Positions 24,646 to 33,196 of a stretch of DNA of 64,000 nucleotides are shown piece after piece (position 1 is the stretch's first letter; every line of letters starts with the position of its first letter). Location: positions 2,616,781 to 2,680,780 of the forward strand of contig NZ_LIYD01000005.1 of NCBI RefSeq assembly GCF_001278115.1, read 5' to 3'. The notes beneath the pieces are model-generated. The model had not been told where the DNA came from and did not search any database. It was given only the letters and a program-made list of their open reading frames with translations. This DNA is from Flavobacterium akiainvivens. GTDB taxonomy: Bacteria; Bacteroidota; Bacteroidia; Flavobacteriales; Flavobacteriaceae. The translations under genes were made by a program, and so were the position numbers.

Positions 24646-24936
24646 TTATTTTACTTCGGTGTTAGTTTTAACGCCTTCTACAAATATTTTAGCAGGTTTA
24701 AAAGCCGGGATGTTGTGAGCAGGTATCTTTATTGTAGTGTTCTTAGAGATGTTCCTTCCAGTTTTCTCAGCACGTGTTTTGATGATAAAACTACCAAAAC
24801 CCCTTAGGTATACGTTATCTCCGGTTTCAAGTGAGCTTTTTACTTCTTCCATAAAAGACTCAACGGTTGCCTGAACATCATTCTTTTCAAGTCCAAGTTT
24901 TTCCGAAATTTTCGCTACGATGTCTGCTTTCGTCAT
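24646..24936 (-). CDS. HU/IHF family DNA-binding protein
   Basis: A 96-residue nucleoid protein with the canonical pattern: MTKADIVAKISEKLGLEKNDVQATVESFMEEV (dimer helices), VYLRGFGSFIIKTRAEKTGRN (strands and start of the arm), ISKNTTIKIPAHNIPAFKPAK (tip of the arm with the Pro, then return). Binds and bends DNA. Promoter -7 box at 24978-24985. Followed by the tiny basic protein; divergent from mutY, a usual flavobacterial order. Confidence 0.95.
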   Translation of the reverse strand: MTKADIVAKISEKLGLEKNDVQATVESFMEEVKSSLETGDNVYLRGFGSFIIKTRAEKTGRNISKNTTIKIPAHNIPAFKPAKIFVEGVKTNTEVK

Positions 24937-24977
24937 TTTTATTTAAATTTAATAATGTGTGTATTTTTTTGAGTGTG

Positions 24978-24985
24978 CAAATATA
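24978..24985 (-). promoter_or_regulatory. Promoter -7 box of the HU gene
   Basis: Minus strand TATATTTG, about 42 bp before the HU start. Confidence 0.65.
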
Positions 24986-25043
24986 ACAATTAAAAAAACA
25001 ATAATTCAAGGTTAATCTATTAAAATTTAATAACATAAACTTT

Positions 25044-25051
25044 TACTTTTG
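25044..25051 (+). promoter_or_regulatory. Promoter -7 box of mutY
   Basis: TACTTTTG lies 18 bp before ATG 25070 and supports that start. Confidence 0.65.
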
Positions 25052-25069
25052 CCAACCTTGCCCAAAACT

Positions 25070-26110
25070 ATGGATTTTTCTAACCTTTTAATACAATGGT
25101 ATTTACAAAATAAGCGCGATTTGCCGTGGCGCAAAACCACGCACCCCTACCCCGTTTGGCTCAGCGAAATTATGCTGCAGCAAACGCGTGTTGCACAGGG
25201 GCTGCCTTATTTTTTGCGCTTTATTGAGGCTTTCCCCACTGTAAATGACATGGCAAACGCGCCTGAAGAACAGGTTTTAAAACTGTGGCAGGGGCTGGGC
25301 TACTACAGCCGTGCGCGCAACCTGCACGCCACCGCTAAACAGGTGGCTTTTGAAATGGGCGGAAACTTCCCGAACAGTTATGCCGGGCTGCTAAAACTAA
25401 AAGGGGTGGGCGACTATACTGCTGCCGCCATTGCCAGCATTAGCTATGGCGAGGCAGTTCCGGTGGTAGACGGCAATGTATACCGGGTACTGGCACGGGT
25501 ATTTGGCATTGAGGCCGATATTAGCACGCCTTCCACCAAAAAGATATTTGCTGAGCTGGCGGCATCACTTATGCCTGTAGACCGGGCGGCCGACTTTAAC
25601 CAGGCCATGATGGAGTTTGGCGCTTTGCAGTGTGTACCCAAGAGCCCTGATTGCGGTATTTGCATTTTTAACCAGGACTGCGTGGCGTTTAACACCGGGC
25701 GCGTAGCACGCCTGCCCGTAAAACTGAAAAAGCAAAAAGTAACCGACCGCTTTTTTAACTATATAATTATAAAGGATAATAACGGACATACAAAAGTTAC
25801 CCGCCGCGGCGAAAAAGGCATTTGGCACGGGTTGTACGAGTTTCCGCTGTTAGAAACGTCGATTTCAGGTTCCGAAAGTGAAATCAAACCACAAATTCGC
25901 GCTTTTTTAGGCGATAATGTAAGTCTCCAAAACGTGACTTTATTAAACCCCGAACCTGTAATACATAAACTGTCTCACCAAAAGCTGCACATCAACTTTT
26001 GGGAGGCCACTGTAAACGAGGCACTGCCTGAAATGCTTGATATTGAGGCAATAAAAAAATATCCGTTCCCTATTGTCATCCACAATTTTATAGAGGCACA
26101 TTGGGATTGA
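25070..26110 (+). CDS. mutY: A/G-specific adenine glycosylase
   Basis: A 346-residue base-excision enzyme removing A opposite 8-oxoG. Seen: RDLPWRKTTHPYPVWLSEIMLQQTRV (catalytic Glu), the helix-hairpin-helix LKGVGDYTAAAIASI, VVDGNVYRVLAR with the catalytic Asp, the 4Fe-4S ligands Cys-X6-Cys-X2-Cys-X5-Cys (QCVPKSPDCGICIFNQDC) and a C-terminal NUDIX-like domain ending in HKLSHQKLHINFW. ATG 25070 is preferred over an upstream TTG inside the promoter. Followed 55 bp later by ssb. Confidence 0.97.
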   Translation: MDFSNLLIQWYLQNKRDLPWRKTTHPYPVWLSEIMLQQTRVAQGLPYFLRFIEAFPTVNDMANAPEEQVLKLWQGLGYYSRARNLHATAKQVAFEMGGNFPNSYAGLLKLKGVGDYTAAAIASISYGEAVPVVDGNVYRVLARVFGIEADISTPSTKKIFAELAASLMPVDRAADFNQAMMEFGALQCVPKSPDCGICIFNQDCVAFNTGRVARLPVKLKKQKVTDRFFNYIIIKDNNGHTKVTRRGEKGIWHGLYEFPLLETSISGSESEIKPQIRAFLGDNVSLQNVTLLNPEPVIHKLSHQKLHINFWEATVNEALPEMLDIEAIKKYPFPIVIHNFIEAHWD

Positions 26111-26165
26111 TGATTAATTTGATTACATTTGGTTAACACTAAAAACAACAATTAATCTAAGAACA

Positions 26166-26606
26166 ATGAACGGAACGTTAAACAAGGTCATGCTCATAGG
26201 CCATTTGGGCGATGATGTAAAGCTGCATTATTTTGAGGGCGGCAACTGCATCGGTCGTTTCCCGCTGGCTACTAATGAAGTATACATTAATAAGCAGACC
26301 AACGAGAAGATTACCAGTACCGAGTGGCACAACCTGGTTGTGCGCAACAAGGCTGCTGAGATTTGCGAGAAATACCTGAGCAAGGGTGACAAAATTTATG
26401 TGGAAGGTCGCATTAAGTCAAGGCAATGGCAGGGAGAAGACGGCGTAACCAAGTATACCACTGAGATACAGGTAACTGAGTTTACTTTTTTAACTACCAA
26501 AAAAGAGCTTGACAACAAGCAGGGCTTTAACCCTGAGCAGCAACAGCCCAAAGGCCAGGACTACCCCATGCCGGCCATGCCCACAAACGATGATTTACCC
26601 TTTTAA
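26166..26606 (+). CDS. ssb: Single-stranded DNA-binding protein
   Basis: A 146-residue SSB. The OB fold covers residues 1-110 (MNGTLNKVMLIGHLGDDVKLHY, FPLATNE, TEWHNLVVRNKAAEICEKYLSKGDKIYVEGRIKSRQW). A Gln/Pro-rich linker leads to the acidic tip DDLPF that binds partner proteins. It is placed between mutY and gldE, the common flavobacterial order. Confidence 0.97.
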   Translation: MNGTLNKVMLIGHLGDDVKLHYFEGGNCIGRFPLATNEVYINKQTNEKITSTEWHNLVVRNKAAEICEKYLSKGDKIYVEGRIKSRQWQGEDGVTKYTTEIQVTEFTFLTTKKELDNKQGFNPEQQQPKGQDYPMPAMPTNDDLPF

Positions 26607-26628
26607 TGTTTAACCAATACCCGATACA

Positions 26629-27927
26629 GTGGACGACCCCGGCCCCCAGAGCATAATAACCGACCCTACAAACATTTTAATAGGCTTTGCAGGCATAATG
26701 CTTCTGCTGGGCTGTTCTGCACTGATATCGGGTACTGAAGTTGCCTTATTTTCGCTTACACCAGACGATGTAGACAAAATAAAGCGCAAAGACACCCAAA
26801 AAGGCAACCTTATTGCCGGCCTGCTTCAAAAGCCCAAAAAGCTGCTGGCCACCATAGTTATAACCAACACCTTTATTAATATAGCCATAATCCTGTTCTT
26901 TTTCAGGCTTAATGCTTTTGCAGGCATAACCCCTTCAGGATTGCGGTTTGCCGTTCAGGTGGCGGTAATAACAATATTAATACTGCTTTTTGGCGAAGTA
27001 CTGCCCAAGGTATATGCAGGGCGCAACAACCAGAGCTTTGCCAGCCGTGTTGCCTATCCATTACTACTGCTAAGCAAGGCGCTTTCGCCGTTTAGCATAC
27101 CCATGCGCAATGTTACGCTATGGCTTCAAAAAAAGTTTGGCGACAGCAAAAGCACGCTTTCGGTAGACCGGCTTTCGCAGGCATTGGAACTGACCGATTA
27201 TGGCAAAGCCAATGAAGACGAGCAAAAAATACTGGAAGGCATTGTAAACTTTGGATCTACTGATGCCCGCCAGGTAATGACACCCCGTATTGATATTTTT
27301 GCACTTAAACACACCGCCGGCTGGGAAGAAGTGCTGGAAAGCATCCGTGAAAACGGGTATTCTCGCATTCCGGTTTATGAGGGCACTATAGACCGTATTA
27401 CTGGCATACTGTATATTAAAGACCTCATTCCGTACATTGGGAGCCAAAACTTTGCATGGCAGGATATTGTGCGCAACCCCTACTTTATACCCGAAACCAT
27501 TAAGCTTGACGACCTGCTACGGGATTTTCAGGACATGAAAAACCACCTTGCCGTGGTGGTTAACGAGTATGGAGACACATCTGGCATTATAACCCTTGAG
27601 GATATACTGGAAGAAATAGTGGGCGACATTAGCGATGAGTTTGATGACGACGCCCTGTTTTTTACCCAGATAGACGAACTCAACTTTTTATTTGACGGCA
27701 AAATAGGACTCAAAGATTTTTACCGCATTACCGGTACCGATGAGGATGATTTTGAAGATGCCGCCGGAGATGCCGATACCCTTGGCGGGTTTGTAACGGG
27801 CATAAACGGCAATTTTCCTGAAAAAGGGCAAAAAATTAACTTTAAGGGCAATATCTTTACCGTCGAATCTGTTGATAAGAGGCGGATAAAACAAATTAAG
27901 GTTACACTAAATGAAGCTCTTCAATAA
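26629..27927 (+). CDS. gldE: Gliding motility-associated protein GldE
   Basis: A 432-residue CNNM/CorC-type membrane protein. The first helices (LIGFAGIMLLLGCSALISGTEVALFSL) form a DUF21 domain, followed by two CBS domains (residues about 200-335, with QVMTPRIDIFALKH and LAVVVNEYGDTSGIITLEDILEEIVGDISDE) and a CorC_HlyC domain. GTG start at 26629 by frame and spacing to ssb. Genetic work in Flavobacterium johnsoniae links GldE to GldD function. It overlaps gldD by 17 bp, so the two are coupled. Confidence 0.94.
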   Translation: MDDPGPQSIITDPTNILIGFAGIMLLLGCSALISGTEVALFSLTPDDVDKIKRKDTQKGNLIAGLLQKPKKLLATIVITNTFINIAIILFFFRLNAFAGITPSGLRFAVQVAVITILILLFGEVLPKVYAGRNNQSFASRVAYPLLLLSKALSPFSIPMRNVTLWLQKKFGDSKSTLSVDRLSQALELTDYGKANEDEQKILEGIVNFGSTDARQVMTPRIDIFALKHTAGWEEVLESIRENGYSRIPVYEGTIDRITGILYIKDLIPYIGSQNFAWQDIVRNPYFIPETIKLDDLLRDFQDMKNHLAVVVNEYGDTSGIITLEDILEEIVGDISDEFDDDALFFTQIDELNFLFDGKIGLKDFYRITGTDEDDFEDAAGDADTLGGFVTGINGNFPEKGQKINFKGNIFTVESVDKRRIKQIKVTLNEALQ

Positions 27928-28480
27928 TCCATACATTATATGCCTACTGGCCCTGGCCTGCCTTATGTTTAATTCATGCGGAGATGACCCTACGCCAAAA
28001 CCCAACGCGCTATTAAGGCTGGATTACCCGTTAGGCACCTACAAACCGTTTGAAGGCAACTGCCCGTACACGTTTGGCATTAACTCCCTTTCTAAGATAA
28101 AGAAGAATACCGATTGTAACCTTGAAATTTACTACCCAAAAATGAAGGCTACTCTCTACATAACCTACAAGCCGGTTCAGGGCAACCTTGAAACATTGCT
28201 TCGCGATGCCGAAAAGCTAACCTACGAACACGTAATTAAGGCTACTGATATTGTGTCGTACCCCTTTATTAATGATGAGGATAAAGTATACGGAATGTTT
28301 AGCCAGGTGGGTGGAGATGCCGCTACCAATGCCCAGTTTTATGTAACCGATAGCCTGCACCACTTTGTTACCGGCTCTATGTATTTTTACACCAAGCCAA
28401 ACTTTGATTCTATTATGCCTGCTGCCAGCTATCTTAAAGACGATATGCGCTTTATAATGGAAACACTGAAGTGGAGGTAA
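27911..28480 (+). CDS. gldD: Gliding motility lipoprotein GldD
   Basis: A 189-residue lipoprotein (signal LLALACLMFNSCGDDP, Cys near 23) with the GldD pattern RLDYPLGTYKPFEGNCPYTFGINSLSKI near 35 and KPNFDSIMPAASYLKDDMRFIMETLKWR at the end. Required for gliding and for SprB export in Flavobacterium. It is translationally overlapped with gldE and followed by a C/G-rich palindromic repeat that probably ends the transcript. Confidence 0.94.
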   Translation: MKLFNNPYIICLLALACLMFNSCGDDPTPKPNALLRLDYPLGTYKPFEGNCPYTFGINSLSKIKKNTDCNLEIYYPKMKATLYITYKPVQGNLETLLRDAEKLTYEHVIKATDIVSYPFINDEDKVYGMFSQVGGDAATNAQFYVTDSLHHFVTGSMYFYTKPNFDSIMPAASYLKDDMRFIMETLKWR

Positions 28481-28481
28481 A

Positions 28482-28543
28482 GCCCCCAGCCCCCAAAGGG
28501 GGAGTAAGAAGGCGCAATTTCCCCCTTTGGGGGTTAGGGGGCA
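28482..28543. repeat. C/G-run palindromic repeat between convergent genes
   Basis: The left arm GCCCCCAGCCCCCAAAGGGGG and the right arm CCCCCTTTGGGGGTTAGGGGGC are near-perfect inverted copies, and each arm holds its own small palindrome CCCCCAAAGGGGG. It lies between gldD and the thioesterase gene and overlaps the last few codons of the latter. A likely two-way terminator or a non-autonomous mobile repeat. Confidence 0.85.
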
Positions 28544-28968
28544 ACTATCTTCAACATATTTGTATAGCCGCGTGCCAGTAATTTAGTCCTGTCTGCATTC
28601 CACAGTTCGCATTGGGCATTGGCAATCTGCCTGCCTTTTTTAACTACAGATGTTACCGCTATAACCTTATCGCCTTCTTTAGACGATGCAAAATAATCTA
28701 CCGCAAGGTTTATGGTTATGTGATTTACGGGCTCGCCCTGCACAATAAACGTTGCCCCAACTGCATCATCTATCATAGCCGCCATAACACCACCGTGCAG
28801 TATGCCAAATGGGTTTGTCATTTCATGGCGAATTGTGTATTCAAATTCCAGGCTGCCGTCTTCTACAGCCAGCATTACAGGTCTTAGCCAGTTCATAAAC
28901 GGCGATGGGCTGCCTGTAACTTCCTTACCAATAAATTGCCTTAAAAAAGCAGCTTCTTTTGTGTCCAT
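28534..28968 (-). CDS. PaaI family hotdog-fold thioesterase
   Basis: A 144-residue protein with the hotdog pattern: EFEYTIRHEMTNPFGILHGGVMAAMIDDAVGATFI (the N-HGG motif with the catalytic-type Asp), then ITINLAVDYFASSKEGDKVIAVTSVVKKGRQIANAQCELWN. Hydrolyses acyl-CoA thioesters; natural substrate unknown. A perfect TetR-type operator lies 16 bp before the start, and a similar operator precedes the tetR gene upstream, so this is probably the target of that regulator. Confidence 0.9.
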   Translation of the reverse strand: MDTKEAAFLRQFIGKEVTGSPSPFMNWLRPVMLAVEDGSLEFEYTIRHEMTNPFGILHGGVMAAMIDDAVGATFIVQGEPVNHITINLAVDYFASSKEGDKVIAVTSVVKKGRQIANAQCELWNADRTKLLARGYTNMLKIVAP

Positions 28969-28983
28969 ATTCTGAAATTATAA

Positions 28984-29003
28984 AATATACCGTTTGGTAT
29001 ATT
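28984..29003. promoter_or_regulatory. Operator palindrome before the thioesterase gene
   Basis: The perfect arms AATATACC and GGTATATT are separated by GTTT. Its core ACCGTTTGGT is the same as in the site at 29642-29661 read on the other strand. Confidence 0.75.
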
Positions 29004-29028
29004 GATTTGTAAATTTTTTTGAGATTTA

Positions 29029-29619
29029 TTATTTCCTGATTTCCTGTATCATTTTTTTTGCATGGCGCAACGCCGCTTCTATATGGCTGTCGTTACCGGT
29101 AGCCTTAACCAGCATTACGCCACCTTCAATAAGCGCTATGAATACCGATGCAAATTCCTTTACATCAACTGATTTCCTAAACTCTTTGCGCTCCTGCCCT
29201 TCCTTAACAATATCTTCAATACCACGGTGCCAGCGATTAATGGCCGCTATAACCCTCTTGCGCAATTCAGGGTGGGTATCGTCTGACTCTGTTGCGGTGT
29301 TTAATATGGGGCAACCATACTGCAAAACCGCCTGCAATTCAGGGTGGCGGTAGGCATTAATATACACCTGCAGCTTTTCATGCGCTTTAGATTTCTCTTT
29401 AATCCTGCCGCGAATGACCCCAAAAAACTGTCCGTAATTATAATCGAATGCAGCAAGGGCTACTTCATCTTTATTTTCAAAATTGCCATAAATACCGCCG
29501 CGTGTTAAGCCTGTAGCCTCGCTTATATCATTAAGCGATGTACCCGCATAGCCTTTCTGGTTAAAAATAGGTGCGGTTTTTTCTATAATAAGCTGGCGGG
29601 TGCGTTCGGCTTTTGTCAT
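29029..29619 (-). CDS. TetR/AcrR family regulator
   Basis: A 196-residue repressor. The N-terminal HTH is clear (TRQLIIEKTAPIFNQKGYAGTSLNDISEATGLTRGGIYGNFENKDEVALAAFDY). The C-terminal ligand domain contains a Cys-Pro-Ile stretch (YGCPILNTATE) and ends in ALRHAKKMIQEIRK, resembling the TetR_C YcdC-like group. It is placed upstream of the thioesterase gene on the same strand with an operator in front of each gene, so autoregulation and control of the thioesterase are inferred. Confidence 0.92.
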   Translation of the reverse strand: MTKAERTRQLIIEKTAPIFNQKGYAGTSLNDISEATGLTRGGIYGNFENKDEVALAAFDYNYGQFFGVIRGRIKEKSKAHEKLQVYINAYRHPELQAVLQYGCPILNTATESDDTHPELRKRVIAAINRWHRGIEDIVKEGQERKEFRKSVDVKEFASVFIALIEGGVMLVKATGNDSHIEAALRHAKKMIQEIRK

Positions 29620-29641
29620 AAAGATATGTATTGGCTACTAA

Positions 29642-29661
29642 AATAAACCAAACGGTTTATT
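29642..29661. promoter_or_regulatory. Operator palindrome before the tetR gene
   Basis: The perfect arms AATAAACC and GGTTTATT are separated by AAAC, 22 bp before the tetR start. Core ACCAAACGGT is the reverse complement of the other site's core. Confidence 0.75.
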
Positions 29662-29702
29662 CAACCAAAATAAAAATCATTTTTCTACAGACAACTACAT
29701 AA

Positions 29703-29738
29703 AAAAGGAGCTGTTGTTTCCAACAGCTCCTTTTAAAA
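29703..29738 (-). terminator. Terminator of the 29752-30342 gene
   Basis: The perfect 14-bp stem AAAAGGAGCTGTTG/CAACAGCTCCTTTT with a 4-nt loop and flanking A/T runs. Confidence 0.9.
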
Positions 29739-29751
29739 AATACACAAACAA

Positions 29752-30342
29752 CTAATTTTTAAGGAAAATTATCCAGTCCCACTCAGCCGGGTCGCCTATG
29801 CCTACGCTGGGTGTATACAGGTATAACTTAACTTTTGCTTCCGGATTAGCCTGGCGGTAAGCCTTAACTATATCAAGATTATCAACAGCATGCCATATAG
29901 GCGGATACTCCAGGCTTTGCCATGGTGCGGCCTCGCCTTCGCCATTGGCAATAAGCTCAAAATCTTCATTGGCAGGCAGGGCAGCCTCGCCATTGCTACT
30001 CTCAAAAGCGCTTGCAGGCTGAAAATCAGGATATGATATCTCGCCGCTGCCCATCCATATAATTGTACCGGCAAAAAGCGGCTGCTGTGCTTCGGCATAA
30101 TTAATGGTTACATCGCCAAAATCGCCCGGCGGATTGTAATCTACATCAAGCGTAAAGCCATCAAGCTCATCAAATTCAAGCTCTTTAGCTCCCTCAAACG
30201 TATTGGTAAGCAGGTCTACTTTTAGCGCCAATACCTTGTTACCTTCTACCGGTGGCAGCGTATTATCTACCGGTGTGCTGTCATTGTCTGAGCACGAAGC
30301 CATCAGGCCGCAAAAGCCTGCAATTAAAAATATTTTTTTCAT
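29752..30342 (-). CDS. Lipoprotein of unknown function
   Basis: A 196-residue lipoprotein (signal LIAGFCGLMASCSDNDS, Cys near 17). The mature protein is acidic, with LALKVDLLTNTFEGAKELEFDELDGFTLDVDYNPPGDFGDVTINY and Trp-rich segments (PAEWDWIIFLKN at the end). No family recognised; the beta-rich, extracellular style is typical of Bacteroidota surface lipoproteins. Single gene with a strong terminator. Confidence 0.78.
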   Translation of the reverse strand: MKKIFLIAGFCGLMASCSDNDSTPVDNTLPPVEGNKVLALKVDLLTNTFEGAKELEFDELDGFTLDVDYNPPGDFGDVTINYAEAQQPLFAGTIIWMGSGEISYPDFQPASAFESSNGEAALPANEDFELIANGEGEAAPWQSLEYPPIWHAVDNLDIVKAYRQANPEAKVKLYLYTPSVGIGDPAEWDWIIFLKN

Positions 30343-30495
30343 AACAGTTGGTAATTTATATAATAATCAGATGACTAAAAACCAAAACAGTTGCGCATAA
30401 CCCATAAATATTCTTAATAAACCCGAAATACTTAAATACTTTAACCTCAAAACTGCTTTTTTACCATCTGAATATTACTACAAAACTTTTACCCT

Positions 30496-30503
30496 TATAT
30501 TTG
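30496..30503 (+). promoter_or_regulatory. Promoter -7 box of the prenyltransferase gene
   Basis: TATATTTG, 52 bp before ATG 30555. The rest of 30343-30495 shows nothing else. Confidence 0.6.
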
Positions 30504-30554
30504 CCGTTGGTACAATAATTGCGCCCTAAAAAAGTTAATTTTTAAAAACCCCTC

Positions 30555-31469
30555 ATGGCATCCAGAAAGTCAAAACTGGTATTAATGAAAATATTCAGCC
30601 TGTTCTCGGTAGTACGCGGATACAACATTCCCGTTATTGCCCTGGCGCAGTATCTTTCTGCCATATTTATTCTTGACAGAGAGCGCCGCGCGCTTGATGT
30701 AATCCTGGACCTGAACCTGTTTTTTATTGTACTGGCCTCATCGCTAACCATAGCTTCGGGCTACATTATCAACAATTTTTATGATGCGCAAAAAGACCTC
30801 ATAAACCGTCCTAAGAAATCAATGCTCGACCGCCTGGTGAGCCAGGGCACCAAGCTACAGGTATATTTTGCACTAAATTTAATTGTGGTACTGCTGGCCT
30901 TTTTAGTTTCATGGCGGGCTGTATTTTTCTTTTCGGGTTATATTTTCCTGATATGGTTTTACAGCCACAAGCTTAAGAAATATCCTATCATTGGCAACCT
31001 TACCGCCGCATTCCTTGCCGTATTGCCGTTCTTCGGGATATTGATGTACTTTAAAAATTTCTACCCCGAAATTTATGTACACGCCACATTTTTGTACCTG
31101 CTTATACTGGTGCGCGAAATGATTAAAGACCTCGAAAACCTGGCAGGCGACCTGGTGTCTGACTACCGTACCATACCGGTTATTTTTGGCGAACGCACTG
31201 CAAAAAACATCATAGCCACACTTATATTCATCAGTATAATACCCGTGTATTACCTGATAGACGTGTATGATGTGGGCTACATGGATATTTACTTCTATGC
31301 CGGTATGCTGGTTATTATTTATTTCCTATTGAAATTATGGAAAGCCGAAAGCCGTGCGGATTACCTGCTGCTGCATAACCTGCTCAAGTTCCTTATTGTG
31401 TCGGGTGTTTTCAGCATTGTACTTATAGATCCTGAAGTTCTGGTCAACGGCCGGAATTATTTGCTATAA
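30555..31469 (+). CDS. UbiA-type prenyltransferase (GGGP synthase-like)
   Basis: A 304-residue membrane enzyme with about eight helices. The two Asp-rich motifs are NNFYDAQKDLINRP near 75 (first prenyl diphosphate site) and DLENLAGDLVSDYRTIP near 195 (second). Flavobacterial members are annotated as geranylgeranylglycerol-phosphate geranylgeranyltransferase; the true acceptor could be a quinone ring instead. A possible internal start at MKIFSLF (residue 11) exists. It lies near the mevalonate genes at 37.6-39.7 kb, which would supply its prenyl donor. Confidence 0.85.
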   Translation: MASRKSKLVLMKIFSLFSVVRGYNIPVIALAQYLSAIFILDRERRALDVILDLNLFFIVLASSLTIASGYIINNFYDAQKDLINRPKKSMLDRLVSQGTKLQVYFALNLIVVLLAFLVSWRAVFFFSGYIFLIWFYSHKLKKYPIIGNLTAAFLAVLPFFGILMYFKNFYPEIYVHATFLYLLILVREMIKDLENLAGDLVSDYRTIPVIFGERTAKNIIATLIFISIIPVYYLIDVYDVGYMDIYFYAGMLVIIYFLLKLWKAESRADYLLLHNLLKFLIVSGVFSIVLIDPEVLVNGRNYLL

Positions 31470-31483
31470 AAAGTAATAAGGCT

Positions 31484-31520
31484 TTTAGCTAAGTAGCTAA
31501 GCAACTCAGCAGCTTTTAAA
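31484..31520. repeat. 8-nt-period repeat
   Basis: AGCTAA, GTAGCTAA, GCAACTCA, GCAGCTTT after the prenyltransferase stop; same family as 3970-4083. Confidence 0.7.
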
Positions 31521-31557
31521 TAATGGTCATTAAAACCATAAGTATAAAACTAAATTG

Positions 31558-31565
31558 TATATTTG
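31558..31565 (+). promoter_or_regulatory. Promoter -7 box of the GH39-DUF1593 pair
   Basis: TATATTTG lies 26 bp before ATG 31591. Confidence 0.6.
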
Positions 31566-31590
31566 GCATCAACCAAACTTTATTTACCCC

Positions 31591-33195
31591 ATGTATACAA
31601 TTTTATCAACCCAAAAATTAGCATTACACAAAAAACAGGTAAAGAACCTGCTGCTGGGCACCGCACTATTAGCCGGTATTACAATTATCAATGCCCAAAA
31701 CCGCACCATTTCTGTTGACTACAGCAAAACTGCCGGGCCGCTCAATACAACCTTTAACGAATGCATAGGTGCCGGGCGTGCCAACGAGGGCCTTCGTGCC
31801 GACTGGCAGCAGCAGCTGGCGTTTGTTAAACAGGAATGCGGTTTCCGTTATATACGCATGCACGGCTTGCTGACTGACGATATGGCCGTGTATAAAGAAG
31901 ACAGCAAAGGCAACCCCATGTACAACTACATGTATATTGATGCCCTGTTTGATTACCTGCTCAGCATAGACGTTAAGCCTTTTGTTGAACTTGGCTTTAT
32001 GCCATCGCAAATGGCAAGCAGCAGCAAAACCATATTCTGGTGGAGGGGCAACGTAACCCCGCCTAAAGACTACGCCAAGTGGGAAGCCCTGATTAAAAAC
32101 CTTATCCAGCACTGGACGGAACGCTATGGCGCCGAAGAGGTAAAATCATGGTATTTTGAGGTGTGGAACGAACCCAACCTCGACGGTTTTTGGGCCGGTA
32201 CACAGGAAGAATACTTTAAGCTGTACAAACATGCAGCAAAAGCCATAAAAGAGGTTAATAAGGCTTACAAAGTGGGTGGCCCCGCAACGGCAGGTGCCGC
32301 CTGGATACCTGAAATGCTTGAGTTTTGTAAAAAGAACAACGTGCCTATCGACTTCGCAAGCACGCATTCTTATGGCGTAGAGCAGGGCTTCCTGGATGAA
32401 TTTGGTAATTCGGGCACGGTGCTGAGCCAAAAACCTATGGCTGTTGCCGAAGACGTTTTGAAATCACGTAAAGAAATACAGGATTCGGGCCTTAAAAACC
32501 TGGAACTGCATTATACCGAGTGGAGTGCTTCTTACACCCCGGCCGACCCCGTGCACGACAGCTACCACGAAGCGGCTTATATTCTTGAAAAGCTAAAGCA
32601 AAGTGGTACGGCAGCCAACTCCATGTCATACTGGGTGTTTACCGATATTTTTGAAGAGGCAGGCCCGCGTTTTGAAGCCTTCCACGGCGGTTTCGGGCTG
32701 TTGACCATACAAGGCATCAACAAACCGGCGTTTTATTCGTACTCTTTCTTAAATAAACTTGGCAATACCGAACTCAGCAACGCTGACAGCCGTTCGTGGG
32801 TTACTAAAGATACCAAAGGCGGCCTGCAGGTATTGCTTTGGGATTTTACCAATACCCACCCCGGCAAGGAGGTTAACAACCAGGTGTATTACATAAAAGA
32901 CCTACCGGCAAAGGGCAAAGGCAAGGCCACAGTACAGGTAAAAGGCATGGCTAAGGGCACCTACAAAGTTGAGGCGTACAAAGTAGGCTACAAGGCTAAC
33001 GATGCCCACACCGCCTATGTAGAAATGGGCAGGCCTGCACAACTCAACAAACAGCAGGTAGAAAAGCTAAAGGCCGAAAACAACGGCAAAGCCTACTACA
33101 CCGGCACTGTTACCATAAAGGCAGACGGCACTTTTAGCTTTGATGCCGACATTCGTGAAAACGATGTGATTTTCCTTAATGTAACAAAGCAGTAA
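31591..33195 (+). CDS. Glycoside hydrolase family 39 enzyme (beta-xylosidase type)
   Basis: A 534-residue secreted enzyme with an atypical long N-region before the hydrophobic signal (LLLGTALLAGITIINAQ). The TIM-barrel shows the acid/base Glu in YFEVWNEPNLDGFW near 200 and a nucleophile Glu in LELHYTEWSASY near 305, as in GH39 beta-xylosidases. A C-terminal beta domain covers about 395-534. Substrate not proven; xylose or iduronate-type glycosides are family possibilities. It ends one base before the DUF1593 gene, so both are made together. Confidence 0.9.
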   Translation: MYTILSTQKLALHKKQVKNLLLGTALLAGITIINAQNRTISVDYSKTAGPLNTTFNECIGAGRANEGLRADWQQQLAFVKQECGFRYIRMHGLLTDDMAVYKEDSKGNPMYNYMYIDALFDYLLSIDVKPFVELGFMPSQMASSSKTIFWWRGNVTPPKDYAKWEALIKNLIQHWTERYGAEEVKSWYFEVWNEPNLDGFWAGTQEEYFKLYKHAAKAIKEVNKAYKVGGPATAGAAWIPEMLEFCKKNNVPIDFASTHSYGVEQGFLDEFGNSGTVLSQKPMAVAEDVLKSRKEIQDSGLKNLELHYTEWSASYTPADPVHDSYHEAAYILEKLKQSGTAANSMSYWVFTDIFEEAGPRFEAFHGGFGLLTIQGINKPAFYSYSFLNKLGNTELSNADSRSWVTKDTKGGLQVLLWDFTNTHPGKEVNNQVYYIKDLPAKGKGKATVQVKGMAKGTYKVEAYKVGYKANDAHTAYVEMGRPAQLNKQQVEKLKAENNGKAYYTGTVTIKADGTFSFDADIRENDVIFLNVTKQ

Positions 33196-33196
33196 C

